A model generated the notes under the pieces. It saw only the letters and a program-made list of their open reading frames with translations, was not told the origin of the DNA and did not search any database. From Cercophora sp. LCS_1 (taxonomy: Eukaryota > Ascomycota > Sordariomycetes > Sordariales > Lasiosphaeriaceae), in the NCBI GenBank assembly GCA_036250225.1, contig JAPZLL010000001.1, positions 868,001 to 932,000 on the forward strand: 64,000 nt of DNA, given 5' to 3'. The stretch's first letter is position 1. Each line of letters opens with the position of its first letter. Shown in pieces: positions 20,826-31,254 of this stretch. Position numbers and translations under genes: made by a program.

Positions 20826-21365
20826 TCACACACTCAATTCATGATGCATGGCTCCCATGATCACTTCACTCTTCTTTCGCACTTTCCCAACAAACGTTAC
20901 CTTCTCCTCACTTGACTCGTCCGAGTCCAGCAGCATGAACCCATGGCGGCGATGGTCGGGAAAGACTTCTCTCCAGAGGCACGGCTTAGAGGGCCGGTCG
21001 TGGCGGCGATTGAGCGGGTGTGTCGTCGAGTACTGGCGTTGAAACTCCGACTTGCGACGACGCTTGACCCCGATGAAAATCAACGCGCCCAACTGGACGA
21101 CAAGGAAGAGGATACCTAGGGCAAGGAGGGCGATCTCGAGACGGGTGGCTTCGATGCTGATGACTGGGGCCATAGGCGACGATTTGGAGACAGGGGAGTA
21201 GAAGTTGTTGCTCATTTTGACGACGATGGCTGGTTTGTCTGGCTTGTTGGATGGGGGGTCGGGGTCGTTGTTGTTGGACCCGGCGTTCCTTCTCCTTCGG
21301 GGCGGACGGGATGGTTTGCGGGAACTTTGCCGGCGGGTGTCGGAGTAGTCAAACGATATCTTCAT
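20826..21365 (-). CDS. Hypothetical single-pass membrane protein
   Basis: Open frame on the minus strand. From the ATG at 21365 it encodes 179 residues; the frame stays open upstream to 21548, so the start is uncertain. I do not recognise the family. Visible organisation: a basic, Arg/Ser/Pro-rich N-terminal half (RRQSSRKPSRPPRRRRNAGS), one strong hydrophobic segment LEIALLALGILFLVVQLGAL near residues 77-98, a stop-transfer VKRRRKSEFQRQ, and a polar C-terminal half with WREVFPDHRRHGFMLLDSDE. The layout resembles small lineage-specific fungal membrane proteins. It could be a chance frame, but the clean membrane segment followed by a positive cluster and the acidic tail favour a real gene. It ends opposite the MIC10 3' region. 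Confidence 0.45.
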   Translation of the reverse strand: MKISFDYSDTRRQSSRKPSRPPRRRRNAGSNNNDPDPPSNKPDKPAIVVKMSNNFYSPVSKSSPMAPVISIEATRLEIALLALGILFLVVQLGALIFIGVKRRRKSEFQRQYSTTHPLNRRHDRPSKPCLWREVFPDHRRHGFMLLDSDESSEEKVTFVGKVRKKSEVIMGAMHHELSV

Positions 21366-22707
21366 CGGGCTTTTAGTGGAGATAGAAGAGCTTTGGCTTC
21401 CTATAATTGGTCGGGGAATGTAGAGGATGGTGGAAATGGATGCAGAAATAACATGGCTATGAGGTTGGAGAGTTGGATTCAGAGGTGATACGTTTGTTGT
21501 TATTGTTGACAACAGGCTGGAAGTTTGCCATTTGAAAACACCAAGCAAATTAAGGACAATAGTCGAAGGACGTCAAGGTATTGATGAGTCTAGGAAGGAG
21601 AGTCTATGGGTTGGGTCATCTGGATAGGACCTGCCTTCCCTGGCTGTTCGGTAGGACCGGTTGGTGCGAAAAGAAAAAAGGCTTTATTTTGGCAGAGTTG
21701 AACTCAGGTCCTCTTCAAACATAAGGGCAGTATCCTAACACCCTACTACCTGCGCCATTCACGCAGATTTCCAGTTCGGGAGTGAATGCCTCGCGGCCTG
21801 GCGTTCCCGCCCGGCTCCCGGGTCGTCGGGACTCGACATCGGACGGCAGAGAGACAATGCCCGCAGCACAGTGCGGCCAGACGGTCCGCATGACAGAACG
21901 ATGATGAGAACTAACTTGAGGCCCATGAATCCCATGAGCTGCACATCCTGGGGCATCTACTCCCAGCGACTGAGGCGCATCGACTGCTCCTTCTTGGATG
22001 TTGCTTCCTTTCCCAAGCCGTTTTGCAGAACACAACTGAATCCTGGTGGCACCGCCATCACTATGTGTGTCAGAACGAGAGGTGATAGAGGCTCAACAGT
22101 TGAGAGTCATGCTGTGCTGTCTGTTTTTGATAGTGTAAACGATGGTTTAGTAGAGTGAGATGCCTCCAGTTGCGCTTTAGGACAACACTGGCAATAAGGC
22201 ACACGCTGACGACACCGCCAATCCGAATACCATAGAAGCAGAAGAGAGAGGGGGAAAATGGCAACAACGTCCAAACTGGCAAAAGAATTAGCGATCTCGA
22301 GGATCTAGGCATTACGCCTCTAACCGGAAGTACCGTTCTCCCTGGTCTACCAACCGAGGTGCGTAGTAGGCAGGAGCTCTTCTGCACTGTTTGGGTTCGG
22401 TGTTTTTCCTCAAGGCGGCCGAGATCCACTTATCCCGTGGTAGCAGGATCAGGAAGGGATTATACTCGACGCTGAACACACAACTGTGTCGCCGTTTGTT
22501 GAAAGCCTGGTACCAAATTCTCCCCCATATGCCCCCATCACCACGACACTGCACCAAAACCAGTCTGGTCATGCAACTATTCCCGCGCACATCTTCCAAA
22601 TTCCAATTGCCTTTTAGAAAAGGAGCTGCACGCCAATGCGAAGCCTATCACCAACATCCAAACCCAACCAACGCCGCTATTCAGACAACTGCCCCCAACA
22701 GCTCCCC
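21366..22707. other. Intergenic region with tRNA-like sequence and start of a duplicated gene end
   Basis: About 1.3 kb without a supportable gene. At 21684-21752 the minus strand carries an A-box-like and a B-box-like sequence (GAGTTCAACTC), but no complete cloverleaf forms, so it is not annotated as a tRNA. The right end (from 22611) is the start of a tandem duplication of the 3' end of the SMR-domain gene, listed separately. Confidence 0.5.
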
Positions 22708-22943
22708 TCACATGACTGCACAACACGCATTTTCCAACTTCAATCCCATTTCATCTGTAGCCTTCTAGAAAAGGAGCTGCACACCCAGTGTGAAGCTTGC
22801 TCACCAACATCCAAACCCAGCCAACGCCGCTATTCCCAGTCCCAGTCCCTTTCCCATTCACAATCCCAAATTCAACCTCCTCGGACAACCACCCTCGAAC
22901 AGGCCCCTCACATAACCACACAACAAGCCTTTTCCAACTTCCT
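22611..22943. repeat. Tandem duplication of the 3' end of the SMR-domain gene
   Basis: Two diverged copies lie side by side. Copy A starts at 22611 (CTTTTAGAAAAGGAGCTGCA) and copy B at 22762 (CTTCTAGAAAAGGAGCTGCA). Both continue with the block CCAACATCCAAACCCA and then CCAACGCCGCTATTC. Both end in the coding tail of the SMR gene, read on the minus strand, with stop codons at 22708-22710 (copy A) and 22908-22910 (copy B), exactly 200 bp apart. Copy B has about 45 bp of extra CCCAGT-rich sequence. A few bases left of copy A (TTCCAAATTCCAAT near 22596) look like the edge of a third copy. Confidence 0.75.
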
Positions 22944-23794
22944 GAAGATCCACCAAACCAGATCCCCGCTCTCCTCCTGCTGTCCCCCATGCGACGGCTG
23001 CCCATGTGGCGGCTTCCCATGCGACGGCTTCCCATGCCCAGTCCCAGGCTGCGGCGGCAACGGCGGCGGCGTACTGATATTGCCACCCGTCAAATCGACA
23101 TAAATCCTACCCGCGTTTTCTTCCGTTGCAAAATCAAGCCCCATCTCGCGACAAACCTGTTCGACCCGAGGCTTGATCTTCTGCACCCTACCAGTCGAGT
23201 GGTTCCCCTTTCCCACAATGACATGCAAGTGCGTCTGGCCGCGGGCCCTGGCATCGCGGATCCTCGCCTCGAGGATATCCTCGGCCTCCTCGACGTACTG
23301 GCCGTGCAGATCAATAGTGTCCTCAGCGATACGGCCTGGCGCGTTGTTCTCGCGAAAGATGAACTCGGACGCCTGCTTGTTGTAGGCATCCTGCTGACGC
23401 TGATGGCGCTTGCCCTCTTCAGAGAGGGATTTGGCTGCTGCACCGTCGCCTTGTTGGTAGGCTTGTTGGGACTGGGACAAAAGTTAGACGATATGATGTG
23501 AAAAGGGGGCTGAGAGGGAATGACAAACCCGTTCAAAACACGAGCGCTTCTTGTCGCCTTCCGCTCTGGCTAGGTCGCGGAGGCGGTCATATTCCGCTTC
23601 TGCGTCGTTGCTAGCGGGGTGGTTGAAGGCTGTACATAACACGCGGGTGCATCAGCCGGGCCTGTACGTAGTCCCAATTGTGTGGATTACATGTTGCAAG
23701 GAAATGATATAAGAGGCGTAATATCGGCCCAGATTGTGAGAAGCTACATACCGCGGCCGCCTACGTGCTGCATGTGGATCGCCGATGAAGCCAT
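22908..23794 (-). CDS. DUF1771-SMR domain protein with C-terminal CaaX-like box
   Basis: Three exons on the minus strand, 23794-23752, 23629-23529 and 23471-22908, give 235 residues. DUF1771 (about 20-75: EYDRLRDLARAEGDKKRSCF, then QQAYQQGDGAAAKSLSEEGK) precedes an SMR domain (about 95-180) with the DLHGQYVEEAEDIL start and the HVIVGKGNHS motif. SMR domains bind or nick nucleic acid in MutS2, N4BP2 and Cue2-type proteins; DUF1771-SMR proteins are linked to mRNA quality control in other eukaryotes. The role here is inferred. After a Pro/Gly/His-rich linker with HGKPxHG repeats, the protein ends WIFRKLEKACCVVM. The last four residues, CVVM, fit a CaaX prenylation box with an adjacent Cys that could be palmitoylated. 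Introns are 23630-23751 (122 bp, donor GTATGT, phase 1) and 23472-23528 (57 bp, donor GTTTGT, phase 0). Exon 1 has only 43 bases. Confidence 0.8.
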
Positions 23795-26700
23795 TGTGCA
23801 TACACGCGCAGTATCCAATATCCAAAATAAATGAGCTCTACAAACGGGATTCTAAACAAAACTTCGTGGGATCGAAACAAACGTCCCCGTGTTCGCAAGC
23901 CGAAGCAACGCGGGGCAGGGGAGGAGGAGGGGGGGGGGGTTGGAAACAAAACGCGGTTGTGCGAAAACCGCGCCAGTGGTCGTGAGAGCGGTGTGCGGTT
24001 GGGTTGGCGCCAAGCCGTATCGAGAACGGCGCCTGGCTGAAAGAAGACTCACTTGTGCTGCGTAGCCGCACGCCTCACATCAGCTGGAGATCGCGGCTCA
24101 AAAATGGCTTGCAGGAATGGTATGGATGGATGGACGGGGATGTGGGGACCTAAATTAACATGCAGGGCTTCCCGCTTTCCCTCAATCCTCCTTTGTCCTG
24201 CAACGCTACCCTTGTGACCATGGTCCATGGAAGAAGTCCCGCCTCATATTAGGAACAGGAGCAGACAGGCGCCGTGTAACACGAGATGGTAGGTTGCGCC
24301 GTCAAATTTGGGATGTCAGTTTCAGTAAAAATAAATAAACAAACGGTATTATTCCCAACAAGAGCGTTATCGTTGTTCTCAGGGCGGGTCATGCCCCCTT
24401 TTTCAAACCCCAGCAGGCAAAAAGCAAGCCATTTTCCTCCCCCTGCTTCAACAGATCGTCATTGCAGCCAGAGATCGACTCTGGGGGCGTGCTGTGCATC
24501 ATCACTTCGAGATGGAAAAGAAACGAAAAAGGGCGCCAGCGTCGCATTGTTCAATGGCGCCAGTTTGACCCCTGAGTTTGTTATTGATTGCATCTGGGGG
24601 GCGACTGCTTCTCGAAAACCGCCCATGCGTGTTCCTGTGGGCCACAGAGTGGCGGTCTTCTGCCTCGGTCTGTTCACCGACACCACTGTTTTCCAGCTTC
24701 AAGAAGTGGCGAGCTGTCATTTCTTGGCTGTTGTGGCATATCAACCACGAGGGCAACGGTCATTCCGTATTCCGAGGAGGATTGTCAGGGATGTGGCGTG
24801 GAATATCCGACCTGCGGCGTATGTGGTGTCTGACGGCGGAGCTATCCTGCCTCTCACCAGGGTCCTCCAAACACTGGCCGACGGCACAGCAGCGAAAACT
24901 CCATCATCAGATATCACCAGTTTGCTTTCGTGCAGAGCGGGCATGACAGACTGCTTGGCTGGAGGAGGCTACGGAAATCAGGGCTCCACAGCAACCTGTG
25001 GTGCCCGGAATGCCTGTGAAATGATTTGCTCCCGTCAAAGGTCAAGATGGAGTTCTAGAAATTTAGAAATCGATTCACTAACAGGGGGATCCCCCGCGAG
25101 CGCCCCGTGTGGGAGACCCGCATTGTCGTGCTTCAGCAGACCCAGGCACAGCTTCGGGCCTAGCGTCGCTTGGTTGCTGAAATTGCCCGTCAATTTTAGG
25201 TGGGAGCCGAGATTTGGGACCAGACGGGCTCGACGTCATGGCCTCTCCGTAACCGGGGAACTCGAAAACGAAAAAGTAACATTCAAAGTTGAGATGGAGC
25301 CCAAACTCACACCAGGTTGTCCGAGATAGAGATGTTGGAAAAAGAAACACTCAGGAAACCGAGACAGACGACTTGCCATGTCGATCGCATCGGCGGGGCG
25401 CCAAGAGCTCCAAAAGCTCGGACGATGATGCTAGAGTACAGTCCTGCACGCACACAGCAGAGTACCACGCAGCAGGAAAGCGTCTGCCGGCACAAGCGAG
25501 TGCATCGAAATTCTCCTATTTGCCCGTTCGGCGTAGCTCAAGGTTTGGAGACACTCGCTCGGTTGCTTCGGCAAAACAAAGCGCGTCTTTGCATGTGTCG
25601 AAACACGCCGGCGCGCGACTGTAGAGAGAGATGATGGCGGTTTGCAATCCTGCATTCGGGTTCTCCAGCAAGAGACAAAAAGGAAAACTTACAAATCAAG
25701 TTGCCACAGCGCCGATGACCTGGCAGGGCTGCATAGAAAGGGGGAGTTGCGGCTAATTCAGACGGTGTTTCAAAGCCTGCAACAGAGAACTTTTTGTGCT
25801 GGAGAGACGGTGCACGGATCCCATCGCTGGCGATCGAGGCCTGGTTCGAGAAGATTGAGAAACAAGTCGGGGGCGGAAAGCCCATCTTGTCAGATCTCGC
25901 TGCAGCCCAGCGGAACACAGTCCGATGTGCGTTCCTGGCACGCTTTCAGGGCATGATGGTGGGTGTTCTCAGGGGCGTTTTCTGGAGGGTGGGCTGCATC
26001 CGTCATCAGAAAAAGGGGTTCCATGTGGTTGCGTCGGCACCGTGCGGTTGTCGGTGGCCGTGGTGTGTGTGTTTCTTTTCTTCACCTGACCAAGCGCCAG
26101 TGGAGGTGTCGGTGAGCGTTAAACGCGATTGTGAACGAGTTTGCAGCGGGACTGGGCTGATTTTGACATAACGGCGGGTCCCAACGGTATCGAGTGCCTG
26201 GAAATCTCCAACAGCGAGAAGGGGTCTTCCCAGACCTGCCGAATGCACCTCTTGCTGGTATTGGAACCCCCACAAGGGACCCGTCAACCCGTCCGCGACC
26301 CAGGAATCAGGGTCGGGCGGGAAGACAGCAAAGGGGCTCGCGCATTTTGCATCTAGCCGAAACGGAATCAGCCTGTCAGTCATGGGAATCCGGCAACTGT
26401 CGCCCGGAGCGGTTGACAACTCTCTGCGACAACGGGTTCCCGGCAAAATGCGAATAGGGGGTTCGGATGAGATTTTGACACCAACAAAACCAGGTGAGCG
26501 ACCTGTCCCCGTAGCTTGTGAGGTGAGCTGTAGCTCTGGCAGCGGAGCCCCTCGGGCCACCCGGAGTGCCCGACCACACGGCAGCGGTGGGACCGAGTTC
26601 CGAAAGGCAGGCTCCGAATTGGCGTCGATCAGCACCCGAGCTTTTGCGCCAGAGGTTCTGGGATGAGCAACAGCAGCGCTGGTCGATGTTGCTGCCGGCG

Positions 26701-28179
26701 CCAGTTGGTCTATCCGAAGGCCGGGGGAGACCTCACCTGCTGAGCGCGGGAGACGAACGAACGACGATGATTCGGCTCTGGTGTTGCATATGTTTGCTCA
26801 GCCTGTCCGTGGGTGGCAACCTGTTGGAGGACGCGAGGACCAACAGAATGTCGAAAGACTCAGCTCCCCCCCCATTGATACACGGCGGTGGGTGTGACAA
26901 CTGGTGCTGCGGGCAGCAAAGTGCGCAAGAAGACGCCTTGCTGCAGGCGCGCCACCGCTGGCTGCAGTTTGTCCAACGCATTTGAGACTGTAGTGGAAAA
27001 CCTGCTGTATCAATGTGACAATTGCATCCTTCTGGCTACACATCTAGTCTCTCCGGTCCCGTCCTGGGCCAATGCCCCGGTTGGCCAATAACCGTGTTTT
27101 CCCATCTCTGCTGAGGTTTCGCCTAGAAGACGCCGTCACCCGCTAGCACAGGAACCACTGACATTTGCAGGGGGATCGAGGTTGGCTAGAAGGGGCTCAA
27201 AATTAGAAGATACGACGGACGCTTCGACCTGCAAATATCTCTCGGTCAGCGTTGCTATAGGCTTCCCTGTGTGCGGACCGTTTGCGCATCGATGGGGGGC
27301 GGCCCGGGACCTCGAATGGAATCGTGCTGCAATGAGGTGCTGGGAACATTGAACGGACTGGAAATCGTGTGAGCGGAGCCGTTCGAGAGCGTTCTTGCAG
27401 CCAGACGGGAGCCCTGTTCGAACACAAGGAGCCGGGCACCACCTGCCCTGGCCGCTCAGGGATCAGGGATCCACTTTTCTGCAAGCTTCGTGCAGTATGA
27501 TTAGCCAGCGAGCCTGCGCTGCTGGGGCCGCTTCTGCCCCCCGAAATTCAGCGGTGCATGGCTCCGCATTTCCTCACATTAACAGAACCAGCCCTCCCAC
27601 TTCCTCCTTTCCTTCGACATCTGGTTCACACCCTCCCCCCCCCGACCGAGAGAAACAGCAAGCCAAAATCTTCTGTTCCTCAGCGGCCTCTGCGAAGAAA
27701 CCTGCGGTCGCGGCGCTTTTGTTTGCATCGCATCTCAATATTTACTTTCCCACTTTTGCTACTGAACCCACCCGACCGTCAATTGGGGGATCCAGGAAAC
27801 AAATAAGCAGTAAGTCTAGTCAAGCCGCACCTCCAAGAGACCCGCCTTCCCATCGAATATTTGAACGCCCTGCGGGCGGGATACACTGCCGTCACCGTGG
27901 CGCAAGTCAAACTTATATCCGGATTCCGGCGCGTTTGGCCTGATTACACTCTAATACCTCGCGCTGAGGAAGGCGTCGCGCACAATCCGATCGCTGGTCC
28001 ATCGCCGCTTGGGGGCTGCCCGCTCTGGGGCCAACCCCCGACATTTCACGAGTCGCGACGAAAAAGCACGACCCCACAACATGTTTGCTAACATGTGTTT
28101 GTCTGCACAGCCTGGGATTGATACCGCCGATTGAGCACGCCCGTTCTTTCATTATCGCCTTCGCCGAAAAGTCGCCAAG
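23795..28179. other. Long gene-free region upstream of the G-alpha gene
   Basis: 4.4 kb with no recognisable gene. It contains one long plus-strand open frame, 24286-25329 (347 codons), and several of 60-210 codons on both strands. None shows a domain, a family motif or plausible low-complexity structure of a known kind, and they overlap. A G12 run lies near 23928. The right part is the probable promoter, leader and leader intron of the G-alpha gene (see 27810-28110). No tRNA, transposon end or repeat was recognised. Confidence 0.55.
27810..28110 (+). other. Probable 5' leader intron of the G-alpha gene
   Basis: A GTAAGT donor at 27810 and a GCTAAC branch motif (28087-28092) followed by a pyrimidine-containing acceptor ending CTGCACAG at 28110 define a plausible 301-bp intron, 69 bp before the ATG at 28180. 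It would remove most upstream ATGs from the leader. The donor is the best match in range, but other donors are possible. Confidence 0.4.
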
Positions 28180-29404
28180 ATGGGTTGCGGGATGAGCACG
28201 GAGGAGAAGGAGGGCAAGGCCCGGAACGAGGAGATCGAGAACCAGCTCAAGAGGGATCGCATGCAACAGCGCAATGAGATCAAGATGCTTCTTCTGGGTA
28301 CGTGCGCATTTGGCGGTGCGAGCGCATCGGCGCGGTCGAATAGCCTCTGACAAGTTGAGCAGGTGCTGGTGAATCCGGAAAGTCAACAATCTTGAAGCAG
28401 ATGAAACTTATCCACGAGGGCGGCTACTCCCGCGACGAGCGGGAATCGTTCAAGGAGATCATTTTCAGCAACACAGTCCAGTCGATGCGTGTCATTCTCG
28501 AGGCCATGGAGTCGCTTGAGCTCCCTCTTGCCGATGCAAGGATGGAGTACCACGTTCAGACCATCTTCATGCAACCTGCACAGATCGAGGGTGACGTCCT
28601 CCCCCCTGAGGTCGGCAATGCCATTGAGGCTCTTTGGAGGGATAGCGGCGTCCAGAGCTGTTTCAAGCGATCCAGAGAATACCAGCTCAACGACTCTGCA
28701 CGATAGTAAGTTTGCTGGTCACGGTGGCGCTGAATGCGGCTAACGTTTGACAGTTACTTCGACAACATCGCCCGTATCGCCGCGCCAGACTATATGCCCA
28801 ACGACCAGGATGTCCTCCGGTCTCGTGTCAAGACCACTGGTATCACCGAGACAACCTTCATCATTGGTGATCTTACGTACCGTATGTTCGATGTCGGTGG
28901 CCAGCGATCAGAGCGAAAGAAGTGGATCCACTGCTTTGAGAATGTTACGACGATCCTTTTCCTTGTCGCCATTTCCGAGTACGACCAGCTTCTGTTCGAG
29001 GACGAGACGGTAAATCGCATGCAAGAAGCTCTGACCCTCTTCGATTCGATCTGCAACTCAAGGTGGTTCATCAAAACATCGATCATCTTGTTCCTCAACA
29101 AGATTGATCGCTTCAAGGAGAAGCTGCCCGTCAGCCCTATGAAGAACTATTTCCCCGACTACGAGGGCGGCGACGACTACGCGGCGGCGTGCGACTACAT
29201 CCTCAACCGCTTCGTCAGTTTGAACCAACACGAGACCAAGCAGATCTACACACATTTCACATGTGCGACAGACACGACACAAATTCGCTTCGTCATGGCT
29301 GCGGTAAATGGTAGGACAGATCTGGGTGCTCCGAGATGGAACGTTGCTAACTTTAATCAGACATCATCATCCAGGAGAATCTTCGTCTTTGCGGTCTTAT
29401 CTAG
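28180..29404 (+). CDS. GNA1: Heterotrimeric G-protein alpha subunit, group I (Gi-like)
   Basis: Four exons, 28180-28297, 28363-28705, 28754-29310 and 29361-29404, give exactly 353 residues, the length of Neurospora GNA-1 and its orthologues. It couples pheromone and nutrient receptors to adenylyl cyclase and MAPK signalling at the plasma membrane. Seen: MGCGMS start with Gly2 (myristoylation) and Cys3 (palmitoylation); P-loop GAGESGKST at about 40-48; switch I Arg in LRSRVKTTGITE (178); DVGGQRSE switch II with Gln204; NKID at about 269; TCAT at about 323; and the C-terminus CGLI, the Cys4-from-end pertussis-toxin site of Gi-class proteins. Introns of 65, 48 and 50 bp all carry GTACGT/GTAAGT/GTAGGA donors and CTGAC or CTAAC branch motifs, and all phases close. 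Intron 1 splits the P-loop right after its first Gly base. It is preceded by 4.4 kb of gene-free DNA. Confidence 0.97.
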
Positions 29405-31254
29405 TCGGTTGAGCACTAATCTCTCGAAACCGAGTGACTGATTTGGGCTGGGGTTTGATGGTAATGGATGATGACGGTTTATCGCGCCTGCGGAACGGCA
29501 GACTTTTCGCCGACGATTCGCTTCCTTGCGCCTAACTCCCACCGCCCCCATTCGACATGCGAATTAAAAGGGGCGAAGCACGTTTCTTCATCGATTGGTT
29601 GGGGGTTAGACCCGGCAGCAGAAAAAGGGAGGAACATGCATCTCGAGAAGTCTCGGCAAGGGAGTTACATATCTTGTTTAATTATGAGTCTTTGTGTCTG
29701 TGGTTTTTACTGTGTCCTGTATGAATTTTTCACTCTTCTTTATTTCACACTTTGTCGAGCGGATATGAAGGGCGCTTCCTCTCCGAATCGGACGATCTGG
29801 CGGGCGCGGAAGAGCGGCTTTGGTGCTTTACGGAATCAGGAAAGCCAAGGAACGGAGGGAGAGAAAGGAGGGGACATTCTCTGGCGAGGAAGAGTTGATG
29901 GAACCGGGGACGATCAGGAAGAGGGAGCATTTGAAGTAAGCTGCTCGCTGAAGGCAAATACCACCCACACAGCCATAGGGTTCTCCTTGTTTTTCTAGTT
30001 TTTATTCTCTCTGTAGGAAGGAGCAACGGCGGTCCAAGGTCTATTCACCAAAGGGTTGGATTTGTCTATAGCAGTAACAATACCTCGAGCGATCTCCTTG
30101 ACATACGAGCACAGTTCTGGGAGTGACAGTTGATCGGCCGCTATTTTGAGCGACTGGGCCTGGTGATCATGATCGGCTGTCTTGGTCTTGCGGAGTATCC
30201 TTGGTGATGATCGTGTTGAGAGCATGCGCATTGTGATTTGGGGGTGATGCTCTGCCACAGTCCTGGTCGGGAATCACCCTGGTCCTGGTCGCTCTCCGTT
30301 GCAGCGAGGCTGGAGACATGATGGATGTAAAACAGGACACAGACGCGGACCGTTTGGCTCCCTGGACTAGAGCAGAAGTTTATCTACGGTCGTGTTGTTT
30401 CATGTCGGCTCTGCTCCGAAGGACATATCTGGAAGCGGTCAAGTTTGCGAACCCATGGGATTCTCGTTTCACGGTGTACAGAGCTTGAACATTGTCATCT
30501 CCCCAGCCACTTTGTGTTTGTTGCATCACCTTGCTGCGCTAGATAACGGTGGCGTTCAAGTTTCGGGAGAAGCGGGGTAAATGTTTGCTGGGAACAGGAC
30601 AAGAGGACAACGGTGTACCCAAGTTGAACCTGAGAGACTTCCTGTCTGCCTTGCGGGAGCCGCTTGAAGGCGTACAAATACTTGATCTCATTCATGAGAC
30701 ACATTTGGAGAAATGAAACGGTCGTCAAGGACATATCAGATCCACAGCAACGTCCGACTGTTCATTGAAACAGCAACAAAGTTGCTGAACACCTCGCTAG
30801 TAAATCCAACTGTTACCGCTCCATGTGGTCTTATAAATAAATAAACAAAGTCCACTTTCTCTTGTGATACCTGCAAATTTCAAACCCTCGGAAACAAAAC
30901 TATGAACACTTCTAGCACCATATAGAATCCTGGAATCCGGATATTGGACTCTAAAATGGTCCAAAGATTTGGTGGATGCCTTTTATCTTGTTGGGGACTG
31001 GGGACGCACGGTCCCCTTGTGGTGGAGAAGGCAGTCATGTCAGGTGCGATTGGCCAATCCAGCCAGCAAAAATTGCTTTCTCTCATGCCCATCGCCGGCT
31101 TCGACCAGCGGTCTTTTCTCAACCGTGCACCTCACCACCAGCTGACAACAGCTGCCTCATCACCAGCTCTCACAGCCGCTGCCATCCACGAAGATAGCCA
31201 CGCCTCTCTGCGCGTCGCGCCCCAGGTTGCCAACCGTCGGAGCTGACTAGTAGT
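29405..31254. other. Intergenic region between the G-alpha and DUF3716 genes
   Basis: 1.85 kb. The left part is the G-alpha 3' UTR and the right part the promoter of the next gene. A minus-strand frame at 29995-30258 (87 codons) has a fairly ordinary composition but no family I recognise, so I leave it unannotated. AT-rich sequence with AATAAATAAACAAA near 30835 may hold a polyadenylation signal. No RNA gene was seen. Confidence 0.5.

Noticed and set aside
21684..21752. tRNA-like sequence on the minus strand (A-box TGGCGCAGG, B-box GAGTTCAACTC)
   Set aside because: D-arm and parts of an anticodon arm can be drawn, but the T-stem does not pair and no matching acceptor stem exists. It may be a decayed tRNA copy or chance. 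A covariance-model search would decide.
29995..30258. 87-codon minus-strand frame downstream of the G-alpha gene
   Set aside because: Composition is ordinary, but there is no recognised domain, no splice context and no conserved motif, so it is not supported as a gene.
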